DNA of 64,000 nt from assembly GCA_001600875.1 (NCBI GenBank), contig BCLD01000001.1, forward strand, positions 944,717 to 1,008,716, in the 5' to 3' direction. Below, piece by piece: positions 46,171 to 57,242 of this stretch (position 1 is the stretch's first letter; each line of letters opens with the position of its first letter). A program made the translations under genes and the position numbers. The stretch is from Solicoccozyma terricola (Eukaryota > Basidiomycota > Tremellomycetes > Filobasidiales > Piskurozymaceae). A model generated the notes under the pieces. It was not told where the DNA came from and ran no database searches. It saw only the letters and a program-made list of their open reading frames with translations.

Positions 46171-47287
46171 CGGCTCGGGTTCCGTCATTTCTCAAACAGT
46201 TTGTAGATGAATATGACCCAACCATCGGTATGTCAATCCTCTTCGATACGTCCAAACGTACCAAGCATTTTACACTCAATCTCATACTGACATTCCATTT
46301 TATCCCCGCTCCCGCCCCCGCCCCCGCCCCCGCCTGGTAGAGGATTCATACCGTAAACAATGCGTGATCGATGAAGAAGTTGCACTCTTGGATGTATTAG
46401 ATACAGCAGGTCAAGAAGAGTATGGAGCTATGAGAGAGCAATACAGTGCGTGTTGGACTTTGTGGTTTTGCGGGGGGGAAGGCGGTTACTGATTTGATAG
46501 GTTGGTGCGATGTTGTGTTTCTTTTTTCTGTTTTTTCTGTTTTTTTTTGGGGGGGTTCGGGGGTGCAGTGCGGACTGGAGAAGGGTTCTTGTTGGTTTAT
46601 TCAATCACTTCACGATCTAGTTTTGATGAAATTCAAGGATTTCATCAACAGATTCTCAGAGTAAGTTTTCTCTCCGCCGGGGGGGGGGGGGGGCCTCGGG
46701 GGACTTGGGGAAAAGCTGATGGAAAAATGTCCCCTTTATTTTTTTTTTGGTGCGGGGGATTAGGTAAAAGATAAGGATTATTTCCCAGTAGTTGTCGTTG
46801 CGAATAAATGCGATTTAGAGTATGAGCGACAAGTTGGACCTCGAGGTGAGTAGATCCCCATTCCCCGGGGGGGGGGGGGGGGGTTCCCCCCTTGCGAAGT
46901 TGATTCCTGAATGTTGATCCGAACTGGGTACTTGTAGAGGGAATCGAACTAGCTCGTCATTTCGGAGCTGTATGTATCGAAACATCTGCTAAACAACGTA
47001 TCATGGTCGATGAGGTGTTTATGGAGCTTGTTAGAGCGATTCGGAAATATAACAAGGTGAGTTCCGTCCCCGGGCTATTCATTCCCCCTCCTCTTCTGCG
47101 TGTTTGTCGAATATTCCCTTAATTTCTTTTTGGATATGCCGTGTTTTAGGAATCATACCCACCTACTGCACCTAATTCTGGGAATGGAGCTCAACAGATG
47201 GGGAATGGGATTGGGAATACGGCAGGTGGGAAGAATGGGAGTGGGGATCATGGCAGTGGCTGTTGTGGTGGATGTGTCGTTCTTTGA
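45038..47287 (+). CDS. RAS1: Ras1-type small GTPase
   Basis: Small GTPase of the Ras family, a plasma and endomembrane switch for cAMP and morphogenesis signalling. The first exon encodes only MSK (45038-45046). After a 637-nt intron the protein continues [20 protein letters not shown] (P-loop), effector YDPTIEDSYRKQ, switch [20 protein letters not shown], then [13 protein letters not shown], the guanine-specificity motif VVANKCDL and ETSAKQ. A Gly/Asn-rich hypervariable tail ends CCGGCVVL: a CAAX box (CVVL) with two upstream cysteines suited to palmitoylation. The terminal Leu favours geranylgeranylation by the general rule. Seven or eight introns were traced; several carry long G or C runs, including C38 just upstream of one acceptor. 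All catalytic motifs are intact, including the Gln of DTAGQE. Confidence 0.95.
45047..45683 (+). other. Long first intron of RAS1, microsatellite-rich
   Basis: A 637-nt intron directly after three codons, about eight times the usual length here. It contains (CTTT)n at 45077-45100, a TCGCCA repeat near 45317-45342, and C21 at 45444-45464. The donor is GTACGT and the acceptor ACAATAG. Confidence 0.8.
46132..46169 (+). repeat. 38-nt poly(C) run inside a RAS1 intron
   Basis: About 38 consecutive cytosines, 42 to 5 bases after the sequence TGATATATAACAAT and roughly 30 bases before the acceptor at 46204. It may act as the pyrimidine tract of that intron. Confidence 0.85.
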
Positions 47288-48248
47288 ATTTTTTTCTTGG
47301 GTTCAGCGTTTGGTGTTCCTTTTTTCGAATAGAGTTTGGGCGGAGGGGTAGGTGTTCAATAGGTTGCGGGGGGGGTTAGATTGTAATCCAATGGCCATGT
47401 TAATGGTTGACCGTGGAATCTTTTATTTATCTTTTTTGTAGATTGTGGGTGAATTGGATGGATAGGAGGGGACGGTGAGGGGGAGTTGATTGATTAGGGG
47501 GTGGTTTCAAGTCCGCGTGGACTTTGTAAAGTTCATGGACAGTTCACGGGAAACTTTCCCCTTAGCCAGGAGAAAGTTCACATGAACTAAACGCTAAAGG
47601 GGTAAGAGCCCGTTTGCCAAAAAGGTTGACATGAAACTTTCTCATGATATCTGTGAGATAGCCCTAAACACCAAACTGAACAGCAAGCCTTGTCATAGTA
47701 GCTAGCAGTCACAAAAGCAATTATATCACCTGCAAGCACTCAAAACTGGCCCACAAGAAAATCACACAACTTGCTTGCTTTAAGGGGGGGGGGCTATTCA
47801 AATCTCCCCAGTGAAAAGTCGGCTTCCACGTGAACGTTTCTCCGGTGCGCGTGTGAACCTGCCGAAGTCAACAAACATTGTACCCCCTATTGATGGACAG
47901 AGTATGTGGAGAGGAAGGGGTGGTGGTGCGGACGGAGGGAGGGATGGTGGGGAAGAGGGGTGGTGCACAGAGTATGCACATACATCCAACCTCTATCACC
48001 CTCATCCACCACTCACCCAACTCACTCACTCTCCCATCAATCACTCTCCATACCACCCAAGCGATCAAAGCGGACGGCGGTCGAGGGAAAGGGCAGGCAG
48101 TGCATTTTCATTTCCTCCTTTTTCAAGACGACCACCGATGCTCCAAGCGCACTACATCCACCTACCCTTCCAACCACACCTCTCATCACCTCTCCCTTCT
48201 CCATCTAGGAGTCGCAACTCAAGATAAGACCGAGTGGATAGAGCAAGG
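47288..48248. other. Intergenic region with short inverted repeats
   Basis: About 960 bp between RAS1 and the membrane protein gene. Between 47510 and 47640, short inverted matches occur, such as AGTTCATG with CATGAACT and CCCCTTAGC with GCTAAAGGGG, plus scattered AAAGTTCA and AAACTTTC motifs. This could be a decayed mobile-element end or chance. A G9 run lies at 47784. No coding exon is supported. Confidence 0.4.
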
Positions 48249-51200
48249 ATGGCGGATGACTTGGTGACTGCGTCGTTCAGTGAGTCCTGATCCTCTCCTC
48301 GTCTCGTGTCTACACGGGAGACACTGAGGGAATAGGGATGAACGGTGTACTCGACTTTCGATGGGGAGAGCAACGTCCAAACTTGGTCTCCTTGTAGCGC
48401 ATACTGATCATCCACCACACATCGATTCACAGTACCGAACCCTCAAGAACTTCCAGCTTGGCTATCATATTCCACTGTAAATCTACGAAACCTCCTTTAT
48501 CTCCCCTACCCTCCAGAAGTCATTGGTTTCTAATTCGATTTCGTCGTACAGTATATAACAACGATCGAAGGAACGGTATATACAACTGAAACGGTTATTA
48601 ACTTACCACAAACCTGTTCTTATCATATTCCTTTCTCCAATTCCTTTTTTTCATCATCCTCGATTCAAAGCAAACTGACTTTTGATTTTCTTGTTTTTTT
48701 CGGCCTATATTACAGATTGGGGACCTCCGATTTCGCTCGATCACGATTGGATATATGGTGGATTGACATCACCTGCTTCGATAGCTTCGGAAACGACAAG
48801 TAAAGAGGGGAATACAGCGATACCGTTGATCACTACGACTACACCTCGGACGACAGTTGAAAGTCGTACCACTTCGATATCAGCTACATCAGTATCGACT
48901 GCATCCCAAAGTTCCCCTTCCACATCCACATCCAATTCACACTCGAGCGGGAGTACCACAGTTTTGAATTCTGCGACTAAGACGTCGACTTTAACATCAT
49001 CGCTTAACGGCGTGATCACTTCCACAACATTTCCAACCTCATCGATTCCTATCGAGAGTCCTTCACAAGGAATCACACACTCCAACCTCCTACTCTCAAT
49101 CTTGCTACCAATCCTATTCACCATCCTCGTCATCGGAACCCTCATCAGTTGTCGTCTCTTCCGTCGTGCTCGACTTCGTAGACAAACAACGACGGGTGGC
49201 CAATACGTGGCTCCTCTCGATGGACTCGATGGAATTGGAAATAATGGAGGAGTAACGGGTGTTGAGGGTGTAGGTATCGTTGGTATAGGTACGGAGGAGA
49301 GAAGGGGAGAGAGGGAGAGGTTACGAGTTGATCAGGATGGGGAAGGAGAGATTGTTGATGCGGGTATGGCTGGAGAGGAGGTTGCGCCGATGAAGAAACG
49401 ATGGCTCAATGGTAAGTTGATTAAACCCCCCACCCACCCACCCACGGATATTATCACCAGCCACTGATCCGACGTGTGTTGGGTACGCCAGGTGTCGTTC
49501 CAGCTGTTCTTCGTCGTCGTACGGCTTCTGCTCGTGGTCGTGTTCCATCCAATAACGCATGGTCTGACGAGTTACTCCCTGAGGTTGATGAGGTTGCCGA
49601 TGTCATCGATCAGCCGCGAGATAGCGTACGAGTCGATAGCTCCGCTAGTAGAAGAGAAGCGTCCGATAGTGAAACATGGCACGAGTACGCATACCTGAGG
49701 ACAGCGTTGGATGAGGATACATCTAGATTAGGTGACGAGATAGTCGAACTCAATACACCTATCAACAACCCTTCGCCACGATTCGCTGATTCGCCACCGC
49801 AGGATACGGAAGGTGCTGTACCACCACCACCACAGACGATGTTAGGGAGGTTAGGGCTTTTGATAACCCCTCGAGTGTTTTCTCAAAATCATCGGGTTAG
49901 GGTTACTTCCACGTCCACAACGGGCAAGTCTCCATCCGATCATACATCCAGGGACTCTTCAAATCCAACCGCATTTGGTACACCAAAACCATCCGAGCTC
50001 TTCTTCAACGTCCCTTCGCCACCAAATACACCACCACCACCTGTTTCTGCGGGTGCAACTGCCATGCCTGATATGTCAGCCTTCCGAGACCTACCGGAGC
50101 GAAATCATGTCTCTTTGATCTATCCAGATCGACTAGGGGATACCGGCGAAATGACATCGTTGATGACGCCGGACGCTCCAGAGGCACCGAATTCCAACTA
50201 TCGAGACCCGGCATCAAGAAGAACAAGCTTCCCTTCGCCACCACCGCGAGCAACACCACAGGCTGAAAGGTCAATGCCTGGCCTGGGACGTGGTGTCCAA
50301 GAAAAAGACGTGGTGACTGAATCCATCAGTGGAGAGATGCTTAGACCTCTCGACGCCCGGCGATTCACAGGGGAATCATCTGTAGATTCCACATCGTGAG
50401 TGGAGTGGTTGGGACCTGCCACTTCTGCCCCCGCCCCCCCCGGGCCCTTCTCACACCCTGCTCATTATCTCATCACATCAGGTATTTCAGTCTACCGCCG
50501 TCACCAGCCAAGCAACGACCGCCGCCTCTCCAACGAGACCGCGGTTCCCACGGAGAACCTCTCATCGGTGTCGATGCCTCTGGCAACCGGCCACTCTCCA
50601 TCTCCGCAGTTGGAGGTCCACCTACCATCACACCCGTCCAAACCCCAACTTCCGCCCGAGGAGACTTCTTATCCACTCCTGAATCAGCGAGAATTCGAAG
50701 TCAGTCAATGGATCAAAACTCACCAGGTCGAGGTGTTGAGCCTTCGCTGTTCGGAGGGATGGCGAATTTTGGTTCTTCCGATCCAGAACTTCGATTGTCG
50801 ATGAGGTCGTATGCTGGTCAACCGCTTATTGATGAGGCGACCTATCTTCGAGCTATGGGTTTATCTTCCGAATCCGGATTACTACCAGTACCTGGTCTTC
50901 AACCATCTTCACATTCTCATTCTGCGAGTGACGGTAATATCGGTGAAAGCGGGTATACGGCAAGAGGTCCACCACTTAGCGCGGTGCAAAGTAGGATGTC
51001 TAGTGTAGCGAGTGACAGCGTTGATGAGTTTGGTCAGAATTGGAGACCCGCTGCTCTATTAGTGAGCTGGGGGGGAGTTGTGTTGCCCCTTGATTACGCC
51101 TTGTACTGATGGTGGGGGATGGCCGTCCAGTCGACGCAGGTGACTCGTCATCCATCTCCTGGATTACCAGCATCAACAGCAGGGTCAATCTACACTCACA

Positions 51201-51615
51201 ACACGCCAAACTCCTCTACTGCAGGGACAGTCGTATCAGGTGGAAGTGGCTACGTGGATGTCGAGATGCTTGGAGCGACCTACAGTGCTGCTGCTTTCAG
51301 AGGAAGGTATGTTGTGGTTTGGGAAATTTCCCTCTTTTCACGTATGACGGGTGCTGATGTCCGGGTGTGTGTGTGGGTTGGTGGGTGGGGAGTAGAAGGA
51401 GCATGCCTCAACTCGTACCGACCAGTGAAGCACTATCGTCGCGCCATCATGAAGTGGACGAACATGATCGTCCTTTGCCGCCACTCCCGTCTGGACCTCC
51501 AACCGATGAAGGACGTCGGTTGCTGCCTGCGTCTTCGACCTCGGGGCCAGGACCCGACGGTGCAGGTCGAGACCGTCGCCGCTGGATGGGACGGTTCTGG
51601 ACGAGGGATACGTGA
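48249..51615 (+). CDS. Single-pass membrane protein with Ser/Thr-rich ectodomain
   Basis: Not assigned to a named family; the architecture resembles fungal wall-sensor or Axl2/Skg6-like plasma membrane proteins. A short first exon (MADDLVTASF) and a 46-nt second exon (IPNPQELPAWLSYST) join in phase to YITTIEGTVYTTETVINLPQ and then YWGPPISLDHDWIYGG. Next comes a Ser/Thr-rich region of about 110 residues. The membrane helix is LLLSILLPILFTILVIGTLI, followed by CRLFRRARLRRQ. The cytosolic tail of more than 600 residues is disordered and rich in Pro, Ser and acidic residues, with many SP/TP sites. It ends RRRWMGRFWTRDT. No cleavable signal peptide is obvious at this start, so the first exons may be wrong. 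The next gene starts 238 bp downstream. Confidence 0.75.
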
Positions 51616-51853
51616 TGCAAGATAACAAACAGCGAGTCGCGGGCATAAAATGGCCGCAGCCACGGGCGAGTTGGCTGTGCCAGTATAGTATAGACGTAGA
51701 GACAGCATCACAACCATCCACGAGTAGAGCAACGCACAGCCAGTGACACCTAGCCCGGGCACCATCTTCCAACGTGCCCATTCTACACACCGCTCCATTC
51801 AGACTCAGCTGACATTCGCTACTTGCGCCGCTCAAACAAGCTCTGAGCTCGCC

Positions 51854-53914
51854 ATGAGTAGCAAAGACCAGCAAATAATGGCAGAAGCCACTGCTGAAAG
51901 TGGACAAGGTACTACTGAGGGGTGTGCTCGTAAGTGGACCGGAGAGATGTGTTCTGGGGCATTCACTCTTGTATAGCCTTTCATCCCGGATTGCTTATCA
52001 CTCTACGCTATCTATGCCACTCCCTGTATATCATCACCGCCAGCTCCTTTGGCGACATTCAAGAACATCGACCAGACGACCGATGGTGTCCCTTCTGCTC
52101 CGCCAATAGGTTCCAACAACCCATTCCGAGACACACAGACTCCATTGCACGATGGATCGCCGACCATCGAGCTGCCCACCCTCTCCGAACCCATCCCTGG
52201 AGAAGCAGCTACGTCTGACGCAACCGCGCCTCTTCCTAAGCCACTCACGAACGACTTTCTCACCGCCGCGGATGATACTACGCCAGCTCGTCGTGCTTCT
52301 CCTGTCCTATCAGCTGGTGAAGGTGAATGGAAGCTCAAGGAGATTGCCTGGCCGGATCCTAGAGTTGGAGGAGAAAGAAGAAATGTCAAGATCCTCATGC
52401 AGGTAAAGTTCTGGGGAAGCCCCCGTTCCCTTTTGTTGATCTACCGTGTGACATTCAGCTGATTTTCAAGGTCAAGAGCAGAACGAGAATGGTCCTTGTT
52501 CTCTTATAGCACTGGCCAACACACTCATCCTCAGAGGATCGATACATCTCCCATCAAAACTATGGTCCATCACTTACTCCCAAATCTCACACCTCGTCGC
52601 TGACTTCCTCGTTACTCGACCGTCTACGACTGGACAACCGATATCTCTGACTGCTGCGTTAGACATATTACCTACTACAGTTCAAGGTCTGAACGTTAAT
52701 GTGGGATTCGACGATATTAGATCATTCGAGGGACAAGGTGCAGGTGGCGAGTTGGCTTTATTCCATAGAGCAGGAGTGGAATTGGTTCATGGTTGGTTAG
52801 CTGATGAAGGGAATGGAGACCAATGGGTTGCTTTGAATCGAGCTGCTAGAGGAGACCGAATGGAAGATGCTACGACGGTTAAAGAGGAAGGTAAGGGGAA
52901 AGTCACATATGACGCGGTTCAGGAAGCGATTGTTAGAGGGTTGGAAGTGGAGATGGCGTCGAGTTTGAAATTGAAAGATACCACGCACGTAGTTGGAAAG
53001 TCGGATAAGCAGATGATAGATGATGGTGAGTGCTGTCAGGGGTGTCCCTCCCCCCGCGCGGGTGGACTCCGGCGCTAATTTGTCGTTGGGTCTCAGCGCA
53101 CACCTTGCAAAAGTTTTTGGAAGATACAAGGTCACAGTTGACGTATCCCGGGCTGTTCGGGTTGTCCGAATTGCCAGCGGGTAGCGTGGTCGCTGTAAGT
53201 CACGGCTCTAAGCTTTTGCCTCTTCATCGGCCTGATACCCTCGAAAAACAGTTTTTCCGCAATTCGCACCTCTCCGTCCTCTACCGCCGACCATCTGCTC
53301 AAGTGGACCCGTCTCAACCAACCCAACCTTCTACCGAACCGCATCTTTTCCAACTCATCACCGATGCCTCATTCGCCACCGATCCTGAATACACCTGGGA
53401 ATCACTAGTCGATATCGACGGTTCCGAATCAAGCTTCTATAACTCTGAATTCTTCCCTTCTTCTGGAGCAGGGGGCGATTGGAGCGGTGTTAGCCCGGAG
53501 AGAGTCGTCAGAGAGCAAGAAAGGAGAACGGCGGAGCTGGCGCAGGTGGAGAGATTAGGCAACGAGAGTGGTAGACAAGGAGATGTGGATCTTTCCGCTT
53601 TTATGCATGAGGAAGACAGGGATATGCAGTAAGTGATGACCGTCTTACCTTGCTGTCATCTCGCTCACCACACCTGGAACCTCTTAAGACTCGCCCGTGC
53701 TCTACAGGAGGAGGAAGACCGCCAGACTGCTCAAGCCCATCAAGAACGCGATGAACGTGAACGTCGTCGTGATCGAACCCGATTGCCCACAAACGCCTTA
53801 AGGCGGGCGGCGCCGCAAGCAGAAGGGGTGGCTGCCGGCTCCTCTCGTAAACAGAAGAATGGAAATACAAATGACGATGGGACGCAGAAAGAGAAGAAAT
53901 GTACTGTTATGTGA
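51854..53914 (+). CDS. MIY1: MINDY-family deubiquitinase with C-terminal CAAX box
   Basis: Cysteine protease that trims K48-linked polyubiquitin (MINDY/FAM63 family; yeast Miy1). An N-terminal disordered stretch precedes the catalytic block NENGPCSLIALANTLILRG with its Cys. Then come VNVGFDDIRSFEGQGAGGEL, ELVHGWLADEG, the His block FFRNSHLSVLYRR, and the family motif LFQLITDASFATDPEYTWES with LVDIDG. Downstream is an Asp/Glu/Arg-rich coiled region containing DMQLARALQEEEDRQ, which looks like a ubiquitin-interacting helix. The protein ends KEKKCTVM, a CAAX box (CTVM, likely farnesylated); yeast Miy1 also ends in one. Four to five introns were traced; the one at 52403-52483 ends just before NENG. 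The catalytic residues look intact. Confidence 0.9.
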
Positions 53915-54107
53915 GTGGTGGTAAAGTGCAGATGAACAGATTGTAAATCACGTAGACAGCTAGCGCGGAACTTGTACAAATTGTAGTTGGACATGATTGA
54001 TATCGCTCGTAAACGAAAGTCGAGTTGCAGTCTTTAAGTTATGATGGGTCGTTGCGCAAATTTCGTGAGGGACGTGCCGAGTAATGGTGTCGGATATTCG
54101 TACTAGG

Positions 54108-57010
54108 TCAATCGATCTCAATGACGATGACGTCTTCCGGTCGAGTGCCGTTAGGACGCGTGCTGCAAACATCTGCATTGGACAGGCCTGAGAATCAGAG
54201 ACGAAAGACATATTCCTGACATGGCCTCTCACCGCACACGCCAGCATCAGCGATGTTCTTGAAAGTACACGCAGGACAATTCCAGGGCAGGTGGGCAGGG
54301 GCAGCGCGGTGTACGGAAGAGGGCTTGACTTCGGCTTGACTGTAGACGGGAGCCTTCGCCTTGGACTTGGGCCTCGGAGTCTCCAAGGACGCGTTCAAGG
54401 GTAGTGAGGAGTCGTGGGATATTCGAGTCCGCCCCTGAATATGGGGCAAAAGGTATCGGTGGACCTGATACGATGAGAAGCACAAGGTACACTCACCACC
54501 TTGGACGGTTCACCGAGCCTTTGTCCCCTTCCCGACATGCCCCCCGAATTTGCTTTCTTCCCGACACCTGCCGTTTTCGCTCTTTTGTTCGGCGTCGGCG
54601 CCTCATCCCCATCGTCAGCGTTATCCTCCTTCGCCTTTTCCAAATCTTTGTAAGCTTGCGCCTGTACGGGTGAGTATGATGAGATTATATTTTTCGTCCC
54701 AGCTGGGTGAGTTGTGGGTGCTCTCACCAACTTGGACTCGAATTCGAAAAACGTTTGGGTAGACGCTTTAGACTCAGGCTCCATACGGTTATTCAATTCA
54801 TTTTTCCCTGTTGAACTGCCGGATTGTTGCGGTGGTACCGACGCTTGGTTGTCCTCGTCCTCGCCGTCCGATTCTTCCGTCAAATCTTCGTCGTATACGG
54901 GCATGTCATTCGTGAGATCTGAAAAAGGTTGCACGATGAGCTATCAGCATGAGGTCGTTCAAGAACAAGGATAAACAAGACTGACCGGCAATATCGATTC
55001 GTAACAGGTCACGTTCGGCCTCTGGTATCTCCGGTACTGGACTTCCGCTTCCTTCACTGTCACTGGAAGCTAACTCGTCGATCTCCTGACCCTCATTCTC
55101 GACTGGCAGAACAGATGGATATCCGTCTTCACTCTCGACCTCGCTCTCAATATCTGAGCTTGAAGCGACCTCGATTTTCTTCTTGCCATTCTTGCGAGTG
55201 GTACTCTGCAAAGACTTGTCTAGGGTGGTTTGGCCATCTTTTTTGCCAAGTCCCAGACGTTTCTCGATCGCGTCTGCGCGCAAATCGCGAGCGCTCTTGG
55301 CTTTCACGCTGTGCCCAGATACATCAGTGAAACCCAGCAGCGTACATGTCACTTCCACAAGACTCACGATCTGCCCCTAGTCGTAGAGATGTAGATTTCC
55401 CATTCCCTAGGAGAAAAGATACGACAAGCTCCTGACATTGGCTCGCCAGCGCTCTTAAGACGCTTCCTCTCCTCAGTATAGCGTCTTTTAATCGAATCAA
55501 TCTCTCCCGGGGTCGTGGCTGGAGGAAGTGACGACGTCCAGGTTTCTAACGCGACGAACCGGTGATAGTCTGCTTACCAGGTCCACCGAGAGTGTTTCCG
55601 CCATCAGCTTCCCAATTCATTTTCCTTCAATTGACTCAGACATCAGCGTTCCGCATCCGCATGTCCATGAAAGGAGAGCTTGGGACTCACCCTCCAGCTT
55701 TCCTTTTCTTAGCGGTCTGACTTCCTGACATGTGAGACGCAACTCCATTGACCATGCCCTTGGGGCGGGTTTTCAGTCCGGATCTCCCTTTCTTCCTGAA
55801 AACGTCATTCAATTTAGTGGATCGTTTGGCGTCCTAGTCGGCTCACTCAATTACTTACGCATCTCCCTTGGTGGAGAAATGACCATCACAGACATATTGA
55901 GGCATATCAGTAGCGATGATCGACGTAGCATTATCTGGCGAGCCATCGATGAGTCTTCGACCAGCCGAGTAAAATCCTACGAACGACACATGTATCTGAT
56001 TTACCCTCTAATCGGCAAAAAGAGTGGATGGATGAACTCACCATCACCGAAATAACCACGCTGTTGTAACATTCGTACCTCATTCTTCAATTCTGCCATC
56101 AACGATTGAAAACCTGCTCCGTGATTCATATGCTGCAGATAGGTTTGATCAGAATACTCGCCTTCCATCTGCAGTTCAAGTGCAAACCCCACCTGATTAT
56201 GTGAGAGCTAGAAAAGCCATTGGCGCGTAACAATATCAGTCATGGCCACTATTCCACGAAAGATGATCCTTTATCAAACACTACACCCCACCTCATGACA
56301 CAACACATCAACTAGCCACTTCATCGGTAAGAAGGCTCCACTCTTGCTTCTTAGCACGAGCTCTATCCTCATCCCATGATTCGCATTCCTGCCGGCCCAC
56401 TAGACAATCGTCGTGAAGTGAGATCAATGAGTGAATACGCTTGGAGATATCAACATGCCGAGGGAAGAGGAACGTACAACAGAATTCCATCGTGCCTACC
56501 GGATGATAGTCAGCGTCCTGTGAACGGCTATAGCGTGTCATCACCAGCTTACTTCTTCGAAATGCTGAACAATCAAGTTCCTCTTATCCATGATGGGCTT
56601 CATCTGAGCTGCTAATGCTCTCATCATGGACTCGGCTTGCTGTGATTGACATTCGGCAGTGGCAAAGATGGAACGATGCGTGAGGAGATGATGGGGATGG
56701 GGAGTATCAGCTAGATGAGCTAACTGACATCATTTTGAAGGTGGCGATATGACTTACATCGGCATTCTTCTTGCTCTCTAATACACTAATAAAGACGATA
56801 TTCCTGATTATTTAAACGACGATTAGCCTTTCATTTTTTTGATCATGGACGACCGAACATGTACATACGGATTAGGGTTCACTTGGCGTTCATTGAGCTT
56901 GCTAGAGGTTGGTAGGTCAGGTCTCAATATCAGCTCTGAACTCTCACCGAACGACCGATGACCTGATTCTGTAGGTCGACGCACCGGAACTTGAGGGTGA
57001 GGTCAGGCAT
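54108..57010 (-). CDS. Wss1/SPRTN-like WLM-domain metalloprotease with C-terminal SIM
   Basis: DNA-protein crosslink protease of the WLM family. It starts MPDLTLKFRCVDLQNQVIGR. WLM blocks, after splicing, are MMRALAAQMKPIMDKRNLIV, WAGRNANHGMRIELVLRS, GAFLPMKWLVDVLCHE, LSHNQ, HMNHGAGFQSLM, RGYFGDGFYSAGRRL and DMPQYVCDG. The zinc motif HELSHNQHMNH (HExxH-x5-H) is assembled from three exons, one only 15 nt long. The tail is basic then acidic (ARDLRADAIEKRLGLGKK, IDELASSDSEG). Near the end is a RanBP2-like finger start, WNCPACTFKNIADAGVC, whose second Cys pair has odd spacing. The last residues VIVIEID look like a SUMO-interacting motif, as in yeast Wss1. About twelve introns were traced. Confidence 0.85.
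56193..56207 (-). other. 15-nt microexon of the Wss1-like gene
   Basis: It encodes LSHNQ, including the second His of the zinc motif. On its 3' side lies a 60-nt intron (56133-56192, GTGGGG...CTGCAG); on its 5' side an intron of about 84 nt ends TTCTAG. Splicing both gives the correct HExxH-x5-H spacing. Confidence 0.75.
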
Positions 57011-57242
57011 GATGAAGTGGTTTCTCTGTATCCTTCACTGCAAATGGCCACGGAACAGCAGCTGGATAGCACGCAGCTGCGTATCTCTCGACGCCCCGAC
57101 TCGAGCGAGAAGGGTAAGGAGGGATATTACGTGGTTGACCTGGATGCTAGAACGGTGATTGATGAAGTCGAAACGAGTATGGCATCAAGTAGCAGCTACC
57201 ATCGAGGTTGAATCGTCAACAACAGATTACAAGTCACGTGTG

